Of a stretch of 64,000 nt of DNA, positions 25,493 through 32,389 are shown in pieces; positions within the stretch are counted from its first letter, which is position 1; every line of letters begins with the position of its first letter. The position numbers were made by a program, and so were the translations under genes. This stretch comes from Devosia enhydra (lineage in GTDB: Bacteria; Pseudomonadota; Alphaproteobacteria; Rhizobiales; Devosiaceae), in the NCBI RefSeq assembly GCF_900119845.1, contig NZ_FPKU01000002.1, positions 1,087,381 through 1,151,380 on the forward strand, read 5' to 3'. The notes below the pieces were generated by a model. The model saw nothing but the letters and a program-made list of their open reading frames with translations. It did no database searches and had not been told where the DNA came from.

Positions 25493-26317
25493 TCAACCCA
25501 GCTCGGTCAGCACCATCGAGAGGTCGCCATAGGCGGTGTCGATCAGCACGCGATAGGGGATGAAATAGCCGGTGTCGCGCAGCGGCGCATACCAGATCAT
25601 CATCTTGTCGTTGTCGGCGAGAAAGCTCGTGACCTCCGAAGAAGTGTAGTGCCCCGAAACCGGCGTGTAATCGATCAGGCACACCACCACCGGGCCCTGA
25701 TAGCCCGTGCGTCGCGAGGTGGCGGTGTCGGTGCGCCCGAAGCGCAGCGCGATGTTGAAGCGCTCCAGCCCATTGAACACCTGCGCCTTGTGGTTGCACA
25801 GCGAAGCATCGAGCGCTTTGCCGCGCAGAAGGAAAGCCGACAGCATGTCGCCGACCCCGTTGAGGTGCCGGCGTTCAATCGGCACCCGGTCGATGGTGTT
25901 GATCATAGGGGGCTCGACGACGAAGGTGCTGACCGCGCCCCCGGTATAGGCCACCGTGGCGTTGATCATGTCGCGGCCCGAGCGGGTGGTGATGTCGAAT
26001 TTTTCGGCCGCGAGCCCGCTTGCCGTCGACCGGCCATTGGCGCTGGCCTTGGCCCCGCCGGCCGCCACGAACTGGCCGATGCCCGACACCGTCGCGTCAA
26101 GCGCCAGAGTGTAGCGGCTCTCGGCATCCTTGAGGGTGATGCTGGCGGTCGCAACGGTGTTGCCGCCCAGCGTCACGACATAGGAGGCCTTGGCCGCCAC
26201 CTCCTGCGCCAGGCCCGATGAGGCCCAGAGCCCCGCAACGAGGGTCAGCAGGGCGAGGCCCGCCCGGCCGGACACCGGCCGATGTCCTCTTGAATGATGT
26301 GCGACAGTCTTTGCCAA
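25493..26317 (-). CDS. Exported DUF3108 protein
   Basis: A 274-residue exported protein with a signal peptide (LALLTLVAGLWASSGLAQ, cleaved near residue 38) and a DUF3108 beta-rich domain (SYVVTLGGNTVATASITLKD; YTGGAVSTFVVEPP; VPYRVLIDT-like end). Its function is unknown; such proteins are periplasmic in Alphaproteobacteria. The start is a TTG at 26317, supported by a strong ribosome site GGAGGT with 4-nt spacing; no ATG is nearby in frame. It is divergent from the arsR operon. Confidence 0.85.
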   Translation of the reverse strand: MAKTVAHHSRGHRPVSGRAGLALLTLVAGLWASSGLAQEVAAKASYVVTLGGNTVATASITLKDAESRYTLALDATVSGIGQFVAAGGAKASANGRSTASGLAAEKFDITTRSGRDMINATVAYTGGAVSTFVVEPPMINTIDRVPIERRHLNGVGDMLSAFLLRGKALDASLCNHKAQVFNGLERFNIALRFGRTDTATSRRTGYQGPVVVCLIDYTPVSGHYTSSEVTSFLADNDKMMIWYAPLRDTGYFIPYRVLIDTAYGDLSMVLTELG

Positions 26318-26429
26318 TCCGACCTCCGGCCGCGGCGAATCGATGTGTGCTGAAGCTGCCCGCCAAGTGGGGCGGGAGCAAGCCGATCACGGACGTTTGG
26401 GCGCAAGGCGGTGCCGGCTTGCAACCGGC

Positions 26430-26470
26430 TTGACATCCATAGTCGTATAGCTATGAATTAACCCATAGCC
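26430..26470 (+). promoter_or_regulatory. Promoter and probable ArsR operator
   Basis: A perfect -35 TTGACA (26430-26435) is followed after 16 bp by TATGAA (26452-26457). An inverted repeat CATAG-N8-CTATG (26438-26442 and 26451-26455), with ATAGCTAT inside, overlaps the -10, and a further CATAG is at 26464-26468. This is the layout of an auto-repressed ArsR promoter. Confidence 0.65.
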
Positions 26471-26486
26471 GACGAGGTATGGATTT

Positions 26487-26810
26487 ATGCCCGACCCGCA
26501 GGATCTGGTGTTCAAATCGCTGGCCGACCCCACCCGGCGGGCGCTGTTCGAGCGGCTCTGTCGCGAGGGGACGCACACGGTGGGGGCGCTGACGCTCGGC
26601 ACGCATGTCTCTCAGCCCGTCGTTTCCAAGCACCTGCAGGTGCTCAAGGCCGCTGGCCTCGTCGAGGATCGCCGACAGGGGCGTGAGACCCATTACACCG
26701 CCCGTCCGGCGGCGCTCGATCCGCTCACGGACTGGGCCCGCCAGATGAGAGGCTTCTGGGAGGGGCGCATCGATGCGCTCGAGGATATCTTGAAGAGGAT
26801 GGATCAATGA
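26487..26810 (+). CDS. ArsR-family winged-helix repressor (SRPBCC-operon type)
   Basis: A 107-residue winged-helix protein: LADPTRRALFERLC, then the recognition helix VSQPVVSKHLQVLKAAGLVEDRRQGRETHYTA. There are no metal-binding cysteines, as in the subgroup that controls AHSA1/SRPBCC genes. It heads a four-gene operon: its stop overlaps the next start (ATGA). An inverted repeat over the promoter suggests self-control. The inducer is unknown. Confidence 0.92.
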   Translation: MPDPQDLVFKSLADPTRRALFERLCREGTHTVGALTLGTHVSQPVVSKHLQVLKAAGLVEDRRQGRETHYTARPAALDPLTDWARQMRGFWEGRIDALEDILKRMDQ

Positions 26811-27025
26811 GCTGGAACCGGGGCATCAGGCAGGCGCATCGCTGGGTGTCGCTGCTTTTCACCACGACGGTCATCGCCAATTTCATCGCGGTCGCGATGG
26901 GGCAGGCGATCGACTGGCTCTATTACCTGCCGCTGCCGCCGCTGTTCTTTCTCCTCGGCTCGGGGCTCTACCTCTTCGCGCTCCCCTATGTCGCGCGCCG
27001 CTCCACGGCTTCGGGTCGCGCCTGA
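26807..27025 (+). CDS. Small two-helix membrane protein
   Basis: A 72-residue protein with two hydrophobic helices (about residues 14-34 and 38-60) and a short basic tail. Proteins like this accompany ArsR-SRPBCC gene pairs; the function is unknown. It is tightly packed: its start overlaps the arsR stop by 4 bp and its stop overlaps the next start by one base (TGATG), so translational coupling is likely. Confidence 0.85.
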   Translation: MSWNRGIRQAHRWVSLLFTTTVIANFIAVAMGQAIDWLYYLPLPPLFFLLGSGLYLFALPYVARRSTASGRA

Positions 27026-27498
27026 TGGCCGGACCAGACACGCCTTCAGGCAAAAAGCAGTGGCGGCCGAAAAAGCCGCTGCCACCACCGGGTCCCGATG
27101 GGGTGGTGCTGCTCTCGGGCGGCAATCCGCAGATCCCCAAGGGCGAGGGCGATGCCCCGGTCCAGGCCTATATCGCCGCCATGCCGGGCTGGAAGCGGGC
27201 GGTGGGCGAGCGCATCGACGCCATCGTCACCGCCACCGTCCCCGATGTCCATAAGGCGGTGAAATGGAACACCCCGCTTTATGGCCGGCCGGGCGAGGGC
27301 TGGTTCACCAGCATGCACTGCTTTGACCATTACGTGAAAGTCACCTTCTTTCGCGGCACTTCGCTCGATCCGATCCCGCCCGGACCCTCGAAGCAGAAGG
27401 ACGTGCGCTACCTCGATATCCGCGAAGGCGATGATTTCGAGGCCGATTTCACCCGCTGGATCAGGCAGGCGAGCCGCCTGCCCGGCGAAAAGCTCTGA
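27025..27498 (+). CDS. DUF1801 (YdhG-like) protein
   Basis: A 157-residue protein. After a Pro/Lys-rich N-terminal 40 residues comes the DUF1801 fold: VQAYIAAMPGWKRAVGERIDAIV, VHKAVKWNTPLYG, MHCFDHYVKVTFFRG, KDVRYLDIREGDD. The family is widespread in small stress or antibiotic-related operons, but its biochemistry is unknown. It is the third gene of the arsR operon, 15 bp ahead of the AHSA1 gene. Confidence 0.88.
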   Translation: MAGPDTPSGKKQWRPKKPLPPPGPDGVVLLSGGNPQIPKGEGDAPVQAYIAAMPGWKRAVGERIDAIVTATVPDVHKAVKWNTPLYGRPGEGWFTSMHCFDHYVKVTFFRGTSLDPIPPGPSKQKDVRYLDIREGDDFEADFTRWIRQASRLPGEKL

Positions 27499-27513
27499 CC
27501 GCAAGGACTGGCC

Positions 27514-27933
27514 ATGACCGACCGCAGCACCGCCACCGTCGAACGCCTGATCCTCCAGCCGCCCGAAAAGATCTGGCGGGCGCTGACCCAGCCACATCTC
27601 GTCGCCGAATGGCTGATGGCGGGCGACATCCAGCCGGTGGTGGGGCATCGCTTCCAGCTCACCGGCACCTGGGGCGGGGTGCTCGATTGCGAAATGCTTG
27701 CCGTCGAGCCGCCGCGCTCGCTCTCCTATCGCTGGGATTTTCCCCATGACGATCCGGCCTATGCGCTCAAGAGCATCGTCACCTTCACCCTCACCCCCAC
27801 GGCGGCGGGCACGCTGCTGCGCGTCGAGCAGACCGGCTTCCGCCCCGAGCAGAAGCAGGCCTATGGCGGGGCCCATGCCGGGTGGAAAGCCTTTCTCGAA
27901 AAGCTCGAGACCCTTACGGCCGGGCTCGACTGA
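27514..27933 (+). CDS. SRPBCC-fold protein (AHSA1-like)
   Basis: A 139-residue START/Bet v1-like protein: VERLILQPPEKIWRALTQPHLVAEWL at the start, GGVLDCEMLAVEPPRSLSYRW in the middle and AHAGWKAFLEKLETL at the end. These proteins bind hydrophobic ligands; the AHSA1 name comes from an Hsp90 co-chaperone domain and does not imply Hsp90 binding here. It ends the arsR operon. Confidence 0.9.
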   Translation: MTDRSTATVERLILQPPEKIWRALTQPHLVAEWLMAGDIQPVVGHRFQLTGTWGGVLDCEMLAVEPPRSLSYRWDFPHDDPAYALKSIVTFTLTPTAAGTLLRVEQTGFRPEQKQAYGGAHAGWKAFLEKLETLTAGLD

Positions 27934-28066
27934 TCCCGTTCCCGAAACGGGCATTAGCCAATCGCGGCGATTTGGTCCCCGGTGTTGCAGCCGGGGGCTT
28001 TACCTCGGCCATCGCCTATGGGATTTTCAAAGCCCTATCGCATCACCAGCTTCGGGCCTGCCATTC

Positions 28067-28723
28067 ATGTTGCGTAATCCCGGCCGGGTCCTCGGCGCCG
28101 TCTTCGCCTCGCTCTCCTTTTGCACCGCGCTTCCCGCGCTGGCGCAGGATTATTCGGGCGCCTGGGCCCAGCGCGACTGGACCGACCGGCTGGTCCAGCC
28201 CGATCCTTACGACCGGGCCGTGTTCTTTTTCGGCGGGCGTTTCCACTCCGATTATTTCGGCGGCAGCTTCAACGCCTTCGGCGCACCCTACGAGACCAAT
28301 TATGTCCTGGGCGGCGGCTACCAGCATTTCTTCCAGAACTGGGGTGATTTCCGCCTCGGCGCCGAAGGCGGTCTCGCCCTGCGCTTCGGGGAGGGTGAGC
28401 CGACCTCGCTCGAGGCCTGGGGCGGCGTCGTGGGGCGCTATGATGGTTTTGTCATCGGCAACACCATCCGCATCTCGCCCTCGATGACCTTCGGGCTTTC
28501 GGCCGTCACCGACACCATCGGCATGGAGACCGTGCGCGCCTCCTGGATCGAGAGCGACGTGCCGGTGCTCTTCTATCTCGGGCCCGAGATCAGCATTTCG
28601 AGCCTCGACAATCCCAATCTCGAAGCCTTCTGGCGCGTGCAGCATCGCTCGGGCGCATGGGGCACCATCGCCCATATCGATGGCTCGAACGCCAATACCG
28701 TCGGGGTGCGCTGGAAGTTCTAG
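28067..28723 (+). CDS. Acyloxyacyl hydrolase-like outer-membrane protein (PagL family)
   Basis: A 218-residue protein with a signal peptide ending ALPALAQ (about residue 27) and beta-barrel-like alternating sequence that ends in a C-terminal Phe, as in outer-membrane proteins. The late segment RVQHRSGAWGTI fits the H-S active-site region of lipid A 3-O-deacylases of the PagL type. If so, it removes a 3-O acyl chain from lipid A. The match is moderate; a plain barrel protein of unknown role is the alternative. ATG 28067 has no strong ribosome site. Confidence 0.72.
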   Translation: MLRNPGRVLGAVFASLSFCTALPALAQDYSGAWAQRDWTDRLVQPDPYDRAVFFFGGRFHSDYFGGSFNAFGAPYETNYVLGGGYQHFFQNWGDFRLGAEGGLALRFGEGEPTSLEAWGGVVGRYDGFVIGNTIRISPSMTFGLSAVTDTIGMETVRASWIESDVPVLFYLGPEISISSLDNPNLEAFWRVQHRSGAWGTIAHIDGSNANTVGVRWKF

Positions 28724-28797
28724 GGGGCCGCGGCCCGTCATGGCCCCTCTTAACGCTGCATGGGCGTGCCATGGGCCGGGCAATTCTCTCCTGCGGC

Positions 28798-28826
28798 TTG
28801 ACGGGTGGGGGCCCATGCAGTATCGA
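28798..28826 (+). promoter_or_regulatory. Promoter of rpmB
   Basis: TTGACG (28798-28803), 17 bp, TATCGA (28821-28826). It would start transcription near 28833, leaving a leader of about 75 nt before rpmB. Confidence 0.6.
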
Positions 28827-28909
28827 GACCACCGGATTTCAATCGACTGACGCTCCGATGCGGCTGGTTCCGCCGCCACGGTCGTCGCTTTGCATAAGGG
28901 TATCAACAG

Positions 28910-29194
28910 ATGTCGCGCCGCTGTGAACTGACCGGCAAGGGCGTCATGACCGGCAACAATGTCAGCCATGCCGTGAATCGCACCCGTCGCCGCTTCCTGC
29001 CGAACCTGGTCGATGTGAGCCTCATTTCCGAGTCGCTCAACCGCACCGTCAAGATGCGCATCACGGCCCATGCCCTGCGCTCGGTCGAGCATCGCGGTGG
29101 CCTCGACGCCTTCCTGCTCAAGCAGTCGGACACCACGCTGTCGGACAATGCCAAGGCCCTCAAGAAGGAAATCCGGGCGGCCCTCGCCTCCTGA
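28910..29194 (+). CDS. rpmB: 50S ribosomal protein bL28
   Basis: A 94-residue ribosomal protein with the bL28 start [21 protein letters not shown] and the segments [10 protein letters not shown] and [22 protein letters not shown]. This is the longer alphaproteobacterial form. It is transcribed alone from a good promoter and is followed 25 bp later by a strong terminator. The Y RNA/Ro60 locus starts directly after. Confidence 0.97.
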   Translation: MSRRCELTGKGVMTGNNVSHAVNRTRRRFLPNLVDVSLISESLNRTVKMRITAHALRSVEHRGGLDAFLLKQSDTTLSDNAKALKKEIRAALAS

Positions 29195-29218
29195 TTTCGC
29201 TCATAGCGCCAAGTCTTC

Positions 29219-29250
29219 GATGCCCGCCCGCAAGGCGGGCATTTGCTTTT
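29219..29250 (+). terminator. Terminator of rpmB
   Basis: ATGCCCGCC-CGCAA-GGCGGGCAT, a perfect 9-bp stem, followed by TTGCTTTT. Confidence 0.85.
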
Positions 29251-29270
29251 GGCGGGCCTCTCGATCGCCG

Positions 29271-29298
29271 TTGCATGCCCCGACAGGGGCTGTATGCT
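29271..29298 (+). promoter_or_regulatory. Candidate promoter of the Y RNA / Ro60 unit
   Basis: TTGCAT (29271-29276), 16 bp, TATGCT (29293-29298). The predicted start near 29305 coincides with the first base of a 9-bp hairpin (ATGGCCCCG/CGGGGCCAT, 29305-29331) that sits directly before the Y RNA stem. The promoter bases themselves form part of an inverted repeat (GCATGCCCC/GGGGC..ATGC). Confidence 0.5.
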
Positions 29299-29331
29299 GA
29301 TCCTATGGCCCCGATATCTCTGCGGGGCCAT

Positions 29332-29480
29332 GGGTGGCCGCGAGGTGGTGTAGAGACCGTTTACTTCGGGTGCTGGAAGTCGCTGGTTCGAATCCAGCCC
29401 GGGTGACTCGTTCGCCCGGTAGCTCAGCCTGGTAGAGCGCCAGTTATGTGCGGGCTCGCCTGTTCCCCTCGCGGCCTCCA
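29332..29480 (+). ncRNA. yrlA: Y RNA of the YrlA class with a tRNA-like module
   Basis: The ends pair: GGCCGCGAGG (29336-29345) with CCTCGCGGCC (29467-29476), extended by GG/CC beyond one T-T mismatch. The 5' strand CGAGGTGGTG resembles the Ro-binding CGAAGGUAGUG of Y RNAs. The distal part folds like a tRNA in permuted order: an anticodon-stem-like GCTGG/CCAGT helix (29372-29376, 29440-29444), a T arm GCTGG-TTCGAAT-CCAGC (29382-29398), an acceptor-like 8-bp helix (29399-29406 with 29412-29419, one G-U) closed by CTCGT, and a D arm GCTC-AGCCTGGTA-GAGC (29422-29438). YrlA RNAs are known tRNA mimics that bind bacterial Ro60 (Rsr). The Ro60-like gene follows 33 bp downstream. Confidence 0.85.
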
Positions 29481-29513
29481 TTGTGTTCAGGGACGGGTTC
29501 GACGGGCAGGCGC

Positions 29514-30908
29514 ATGCGGTTCAACAGGGTTCCCGATATCGCGCGTCCCGCGCCCTCGCCGCTGACCCATGGCGGAGCCATCGCGGCTGTGCTCAGCCCC
29601 GAGCAGAAGCTGAGGCGTTCGGTTCTCTCCTGCCTTTTGTGGGAAAACGAGTTTTATGAGGACGGTCAGGCGATCGCCGAGCGCATCGCTGATCTTGCCG
29701 CCGCCTGCTCGCCGCAATTCGTCGCCGATCTCGCCCGCGAGGCGCGGCAGGTGCATGGCCTGCGCCACGCGCCGCTGCTGCTGGTGCTCGATCTCGTGCG
29801 TCGTGGCGGTCCCGGTGTCGCCGACGCGGTCGATGCCGTCATCGGGCGGGCCGACGAGATGGCCGAACTGGTGGCCCTCTACTGGCGCAATGGCCGGAAG
29901 CCGCTGTCCAAGCAGATGAAGGCCGGCCTCGCCCGCGCCTTTTGCCGCTTCGATGCCTATCAGCTGGCCAAATATGACCGGCCCGGGCTCGTGCGCCTGC
30001 GCGACGTGATGTTCCTCGTCCATCCGCGCCCGCGCGATGCGGCGCAGGCCGAGCTCTTCCGCCAGGTGGCCGACCGGTCTCTGCCGGTGCCCGACACCTG
30101 GGAGGTGGCGCTGTCGGCCGGGGGCGACAGGAAGGCGGTGTTCGAGCGGTTGATCGCCGAGAACCGGCTCGGCTATCTGGCGCTCCTGCGCAATCTGAGG
30201 GCGATGGCCGAGGCCGGCTGCGACCGCCGGCTCGTTTCCGAGGCGATCATCGCCCGCAGGGGGGCCGATCTCGTCTTCCCGTTCCGCTATGTCGCGGCGG
30301 CCCGGAGCGCGCCTATCTTCGAGCCCGCGCTCGATGAAGCCTTCCTTGCCGCCACCCGCGAGGGCCCCCGCCTGCCGGGCACCACGCTGCTGATCGTCGA
30401 CGTCTCGGGCTCGATGTATGGGCCCCGCGTGTCGCAGCGCTCCGACATCACGCGCGCCGTTGCCGCCGCGGCGCTTGGCGCCATCGCCCGCTCCTTGTGC
30501 GAGGATGTGCTGATCTATGCCACGGCCGGCTCCGATCCGCTGCGCCGGCACAAGACCCAGATCGTGCCGGCCCGGCAGGGCATGGCGCTGGTCGATGCCA
30601 TCTACAAGTCCATGGTGCCGCTCGGCGGTGGCGGCATCTTCCTTAACCAGGTGATGCGGTTCCTGCGCCAGCGCCATCCCGAGGTCGATCGCGTCATCGT
30701 CATCACCGATGAGCAGGATTGCGGGGTGGGTGCTGCGGACGCCCCCCAGAACGCCCCGGCCTATGGCACCCGCGCCAATTATCTCATCAATGTCGCTTCG
30801 GCCCGCAACGGTATCGGCTATGAGCGCAGTGGTTGGACCCATATCGACGGGTTTTCCGAAGCGGTCCTGCGCTACATTCTGGCGCTCGAAGAGGTTTCGG
30901 GCCGCTGA
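29514..30908 (+). CDS. rsr: Ro60/Rsr orthologue (TROVE domain protein)
   Basis: A 464-residue protein: an N-terminal TROVE module of helical repeats (about 1-280: LLWENEFYEDGQAIAERIADL, LPDTWE-like segment VPDTWEVALSAGGD) and a C-terminal vWA-like domain with the MIDAS motif DVSGSM (Asp296). TROVE proteins form a ring that binds misfolded RNA in the hole and Y RNA on the outside; the bacterial Rsr-Y RNA-PNPase particle degrades structured RNA under stress. ATG 29514 (MRFNRVPDIARPAPS) follows the Y RNA gene by 33 bp, so the Y RNA may be cut from the same transcript. No rtcB/rtcA RNA-repair genes are next to it. Confidence 0.93.
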   Translation: MRFNRVPDIARPAPSPLTHGGAIAAVLSPEQKLRRSVLSCLLWENEFYEDGQAIAERIADLAAACSPQFVADLAREARQVHGLRHAPLLLVLDLVRRGGPGVADAVDAVIGRADEMAELVALYWRNGRKPLSKQMKAGLARAFCRFDAYQLAKYDRPGLVRLRDVMFLVHPRPRDAAQAELFRQVADRSLPVPDTWEVALSAGGDRKAVFERLIAENRLGYLALLRNLRAMAEAGCDRRLVSEAIIARRGADLVFPFRYVAAARSAPIFEPALDEAFLAATREGPRLPGTTLLIVDVSGSMYGPRVSQRSDITRAVAAAALGAIARSLCEDVLIYATAGSDPLRRHKTQIVPARQGMALVDAIYKSMVPLGGGGIFLNQVMRFLRQRHPEVDRVIVITDEQDCGVGAADAPQNAPAYGTRANYLINVASARNGIGYERSGWTHIDGFSEAVLRYILALEEVSGR

Positions 30909-31013
30909 GCCGGAAGCGGCGCAAAAAATCGCCTTCCTCCTGTCGATTTGCCGCGCCACCATCCGTCGAGGGGATGAGCGGTCCGATGTCCGGGCCGAAG
31001 CAGGAGATTTCCG

Positions 31014-31433
31014 ATGCGTGTCATGGTTTTCGTCAAGGCCACCGTCGACAGCGAAAACGCCGTCATGCCCACGAGCCAGGAGCTCGAGGCCATGGGCGAA
31101 TACAACCAGGAATTGATCAAGGCCGGCATCATGCTGGCCGGCGAGGGCCTCAAGCCCAGCGCCCAGGGCAAGCGCATCGCCTTTGACGGCCCGCGCCGCT
31201 CGGTCATCGACGGGCCCTTCGCCGAGACCAAGGAACTGGTCGCCGGCTACTGGCTCTGGGAAGTGCGCGACATGGACGAGGCCGTCGAATGGGTCAAGCG
31301 CTGCCCCAACCCCATGCCCGGCCCCAGCGAGATCGAGATCCGCCCGGTCTATACCGAAGCCGATTTCGGCGAAGCCATGACCCAGCGCGCCCACGACCTG
31401 CATTATGGCGAGGGCGAAAAGGCCGGCAGCTGA
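31014..31433 (+). CDS. YciI-family (DGPF domain) protein
   Basis: A 139-residue YCII/DGPF-domain protein: MRVMVFVKATVDSENAVMP at the start, AGEGLKPSAQGKRI and RRSVIDGPFAETKELVAGYWLWEV in the core. In many bacteria such genes accompany sigma-70-like ECF factors, but none is seen here. The fold is a ferredoxin-like barrel; the activity is unknown. A 105-bp gap separates it from the Ro60 gene, and a repeat region follows. Confidence 0.92.
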   Translation: MRVMVFVKATVDSENAVMPTSQELEAMGEYNQELIKAGIMLAGEGLKPSAQGKRIAFDGPRRSVIDGPFAETKELVAGYWLWEVRDMDEAVEWVKRCPNPMPGPSEIEIRPVYTEADFGEAMTQRAHDLHYGEGEKAGS

Positions 31434-31448
31434 CCGGCAGAACCCCTG

Positions 31449-31628
31449 AGACCTCATCCTTCGCCTCTCCGAATCGCCTGAGGACCTCATCCTGAGGAGC
31501 CTCGTCAGAGGCGTCTCGAAGGACGAGGTCCGGGCGCTCCTGAGGAGCGACCGGAGCGCCGGAAGGCCATGAGCGCCATGCGCGAATGGCTCGGCGCAGA
31601 GGCGTCGCGAAGGACGAGGTCCGGGCAC
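31449..31628. repeat. Family B repeats (CCTCATCCTGAGG / CTTCGAAGGACGAGG type)
   Basis: Two or more copies of a repeat with arms GACCTCATCCT(GAGG) and TCGAAGGACGAGGTC, one near 31480-31531 and a degenerate one near 31560-31622. A better copy is at about 58973-59083. The copies can form long imperfect hairpins. The 300-bp gap between the YciI gene and the transporter otherwise holds only the riboswitch candidate. Confidence 0.75.
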
Positions 31629-31706
31629 GGTGCTCTCAAGGCCTGAGCCCCGACCCCCGGCCCCCGTGACAGGCACCCCCCGGCATGCTAGGGCCCGCGC
31701 AGCGCT

Positions 31707-31738
31707 CCGGTCTCCTGCCGGTCGGCGCAAAACAGGGG
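31707..31738 (+). promoter_or_regulatory. preQ1-I-like riboswitch in front of the queuosine precursor transporter
   Basis: A compact H-type pseudoknot is possible: P1 CCGG/CCGG (31707-31710 with 31718-31721) around the loop TCTCCTG, an A-rich linker GCGCAAAA, then CAGG (31733-31736) pairing with CCTG of the loop. The CAGGGG tail is also the ribosome site (AGGGG, 9 nt before ATG 31748). This size, A-rich third loop and SD overlap match preQ1 class I riboswitches, which fit the downstream gene. P1 is only 4 bp, one less than usual. Confidence 0.55.
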
Positions 31739-31747
31739 TGCATGATC

Positions 31748-32380
31748 ATGCTCGCTCGTCTCGTGGTGGCCATTGCCGCCATGGTGGCCGTTGTCGCGGC
31801 CTCCAACATTCTCGTCCAGTATCCCCTCGGCTACACGCTGGGCGGGGTCAATCTGGGCGATATCCTCACCTGGGGCGCCTTTACCTATCCGGTTGCCTTT
31901 CTCGTCACCGATCTCACCAACCGCCATTTCGGGCCCAGCAAGGCGCGCATCGTCGTCGTGGCGGGCTTTGCGGTGGCCGTGCTGGTCTCGATCTGGCTCG
32001 CCAGCCCGCGCATCGCCATCGCCTCGGGCTCGGCCTTCCTCGTCGCACAGCTGCTCGATGTCGCTATCTTTGATCGTCTGCGCCGTCAGCAATGGTGGAA
32101 GGCACCGCTCGTGTCCTCGCTCATCGGCTCGGTCATCGATACGGTGCTGTTCTTCAGCCTCGCCTTCGCGCCGGCGCTGGCCGGGCTCGACCTGATGTTC
32201 GGGCGCGCGGATGGATCGCTCGGCTTCCCCGCGCCGCTTCTGGGTGTTGGTCCCGAGGTGCCGCTGTTTGTCTCCCTCGCGCTGGGGGATTTCTGCGTCA
32301 AGCTGCTGGTCGCGGGGGTGCTGCTCGCCCCCTACAAGGCGCTGCGGCGCCTTGTGCCCGATCGCGTAGCGCTCGCCTGA
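31748..32380 (+). CDS. yhhQ: Queuosine precursor transporter (VUT family, YhhQ-like)
   Basis: A 210-residue membrane protein with about six hydrophobic helices and the family segment ILTWGAFTYPVAFLVTDLTNRHFG. Members import queuine precursors such as preQ0/preQ1 for tRNA modification. ATG 31748 (MLARLVVAIAAMVAVVAASN) is favoured because AGGGG lies 9 nt before it; ATG 31742 is too close to that site. A preQ1-like pseudoknot covers this ribosome site, which would shut off translation when the precursor is plentiful. Confidence 0.9.
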   Translation: MLARLVVAIAAMVAVVAASNILVQYPLGYTLGGVNLGDILTWGAFTYPVAFLVTDLTNRHFGPSKARIVVVAGFAVAVLVSIWLASPRIAIASGSAFLVAQLLDVAIFDRLRRQQWWKAPLVSSLIGSVIDTVLFFSLAFAPALAGLDLMFGRADGSLGFPAPLLGVGPEVPLFVSLALGDFCVKLLVAGVLLAPYKALRRLVPDRVALA

Positions 32381-32389
32381 GGCCTTGCC

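Noticed and set aside
29346-29450. Two broken or tandem tRNA fragments
   Set aside because: The T-arm half and D-arm half pair with each other through an 8-bp helix across a 5-nt loop and lie inside one long stem, so they are one permuted tRNA-like fold in a Y RNA.
29486-29530. tmRNA-like motif TTCGACGGG
   Set aside because: This motif is typical of tmRNA 5' regions, but there is no tag reading frame, no pseudoknots and no acceptor partner; it is the leader and start of the Ro60 gene.
29487-31730. 747-codon open frame on the minus strand
   Set aside because: Antisense of the Ro60 and YciI genes and a repeat; it has no family features.
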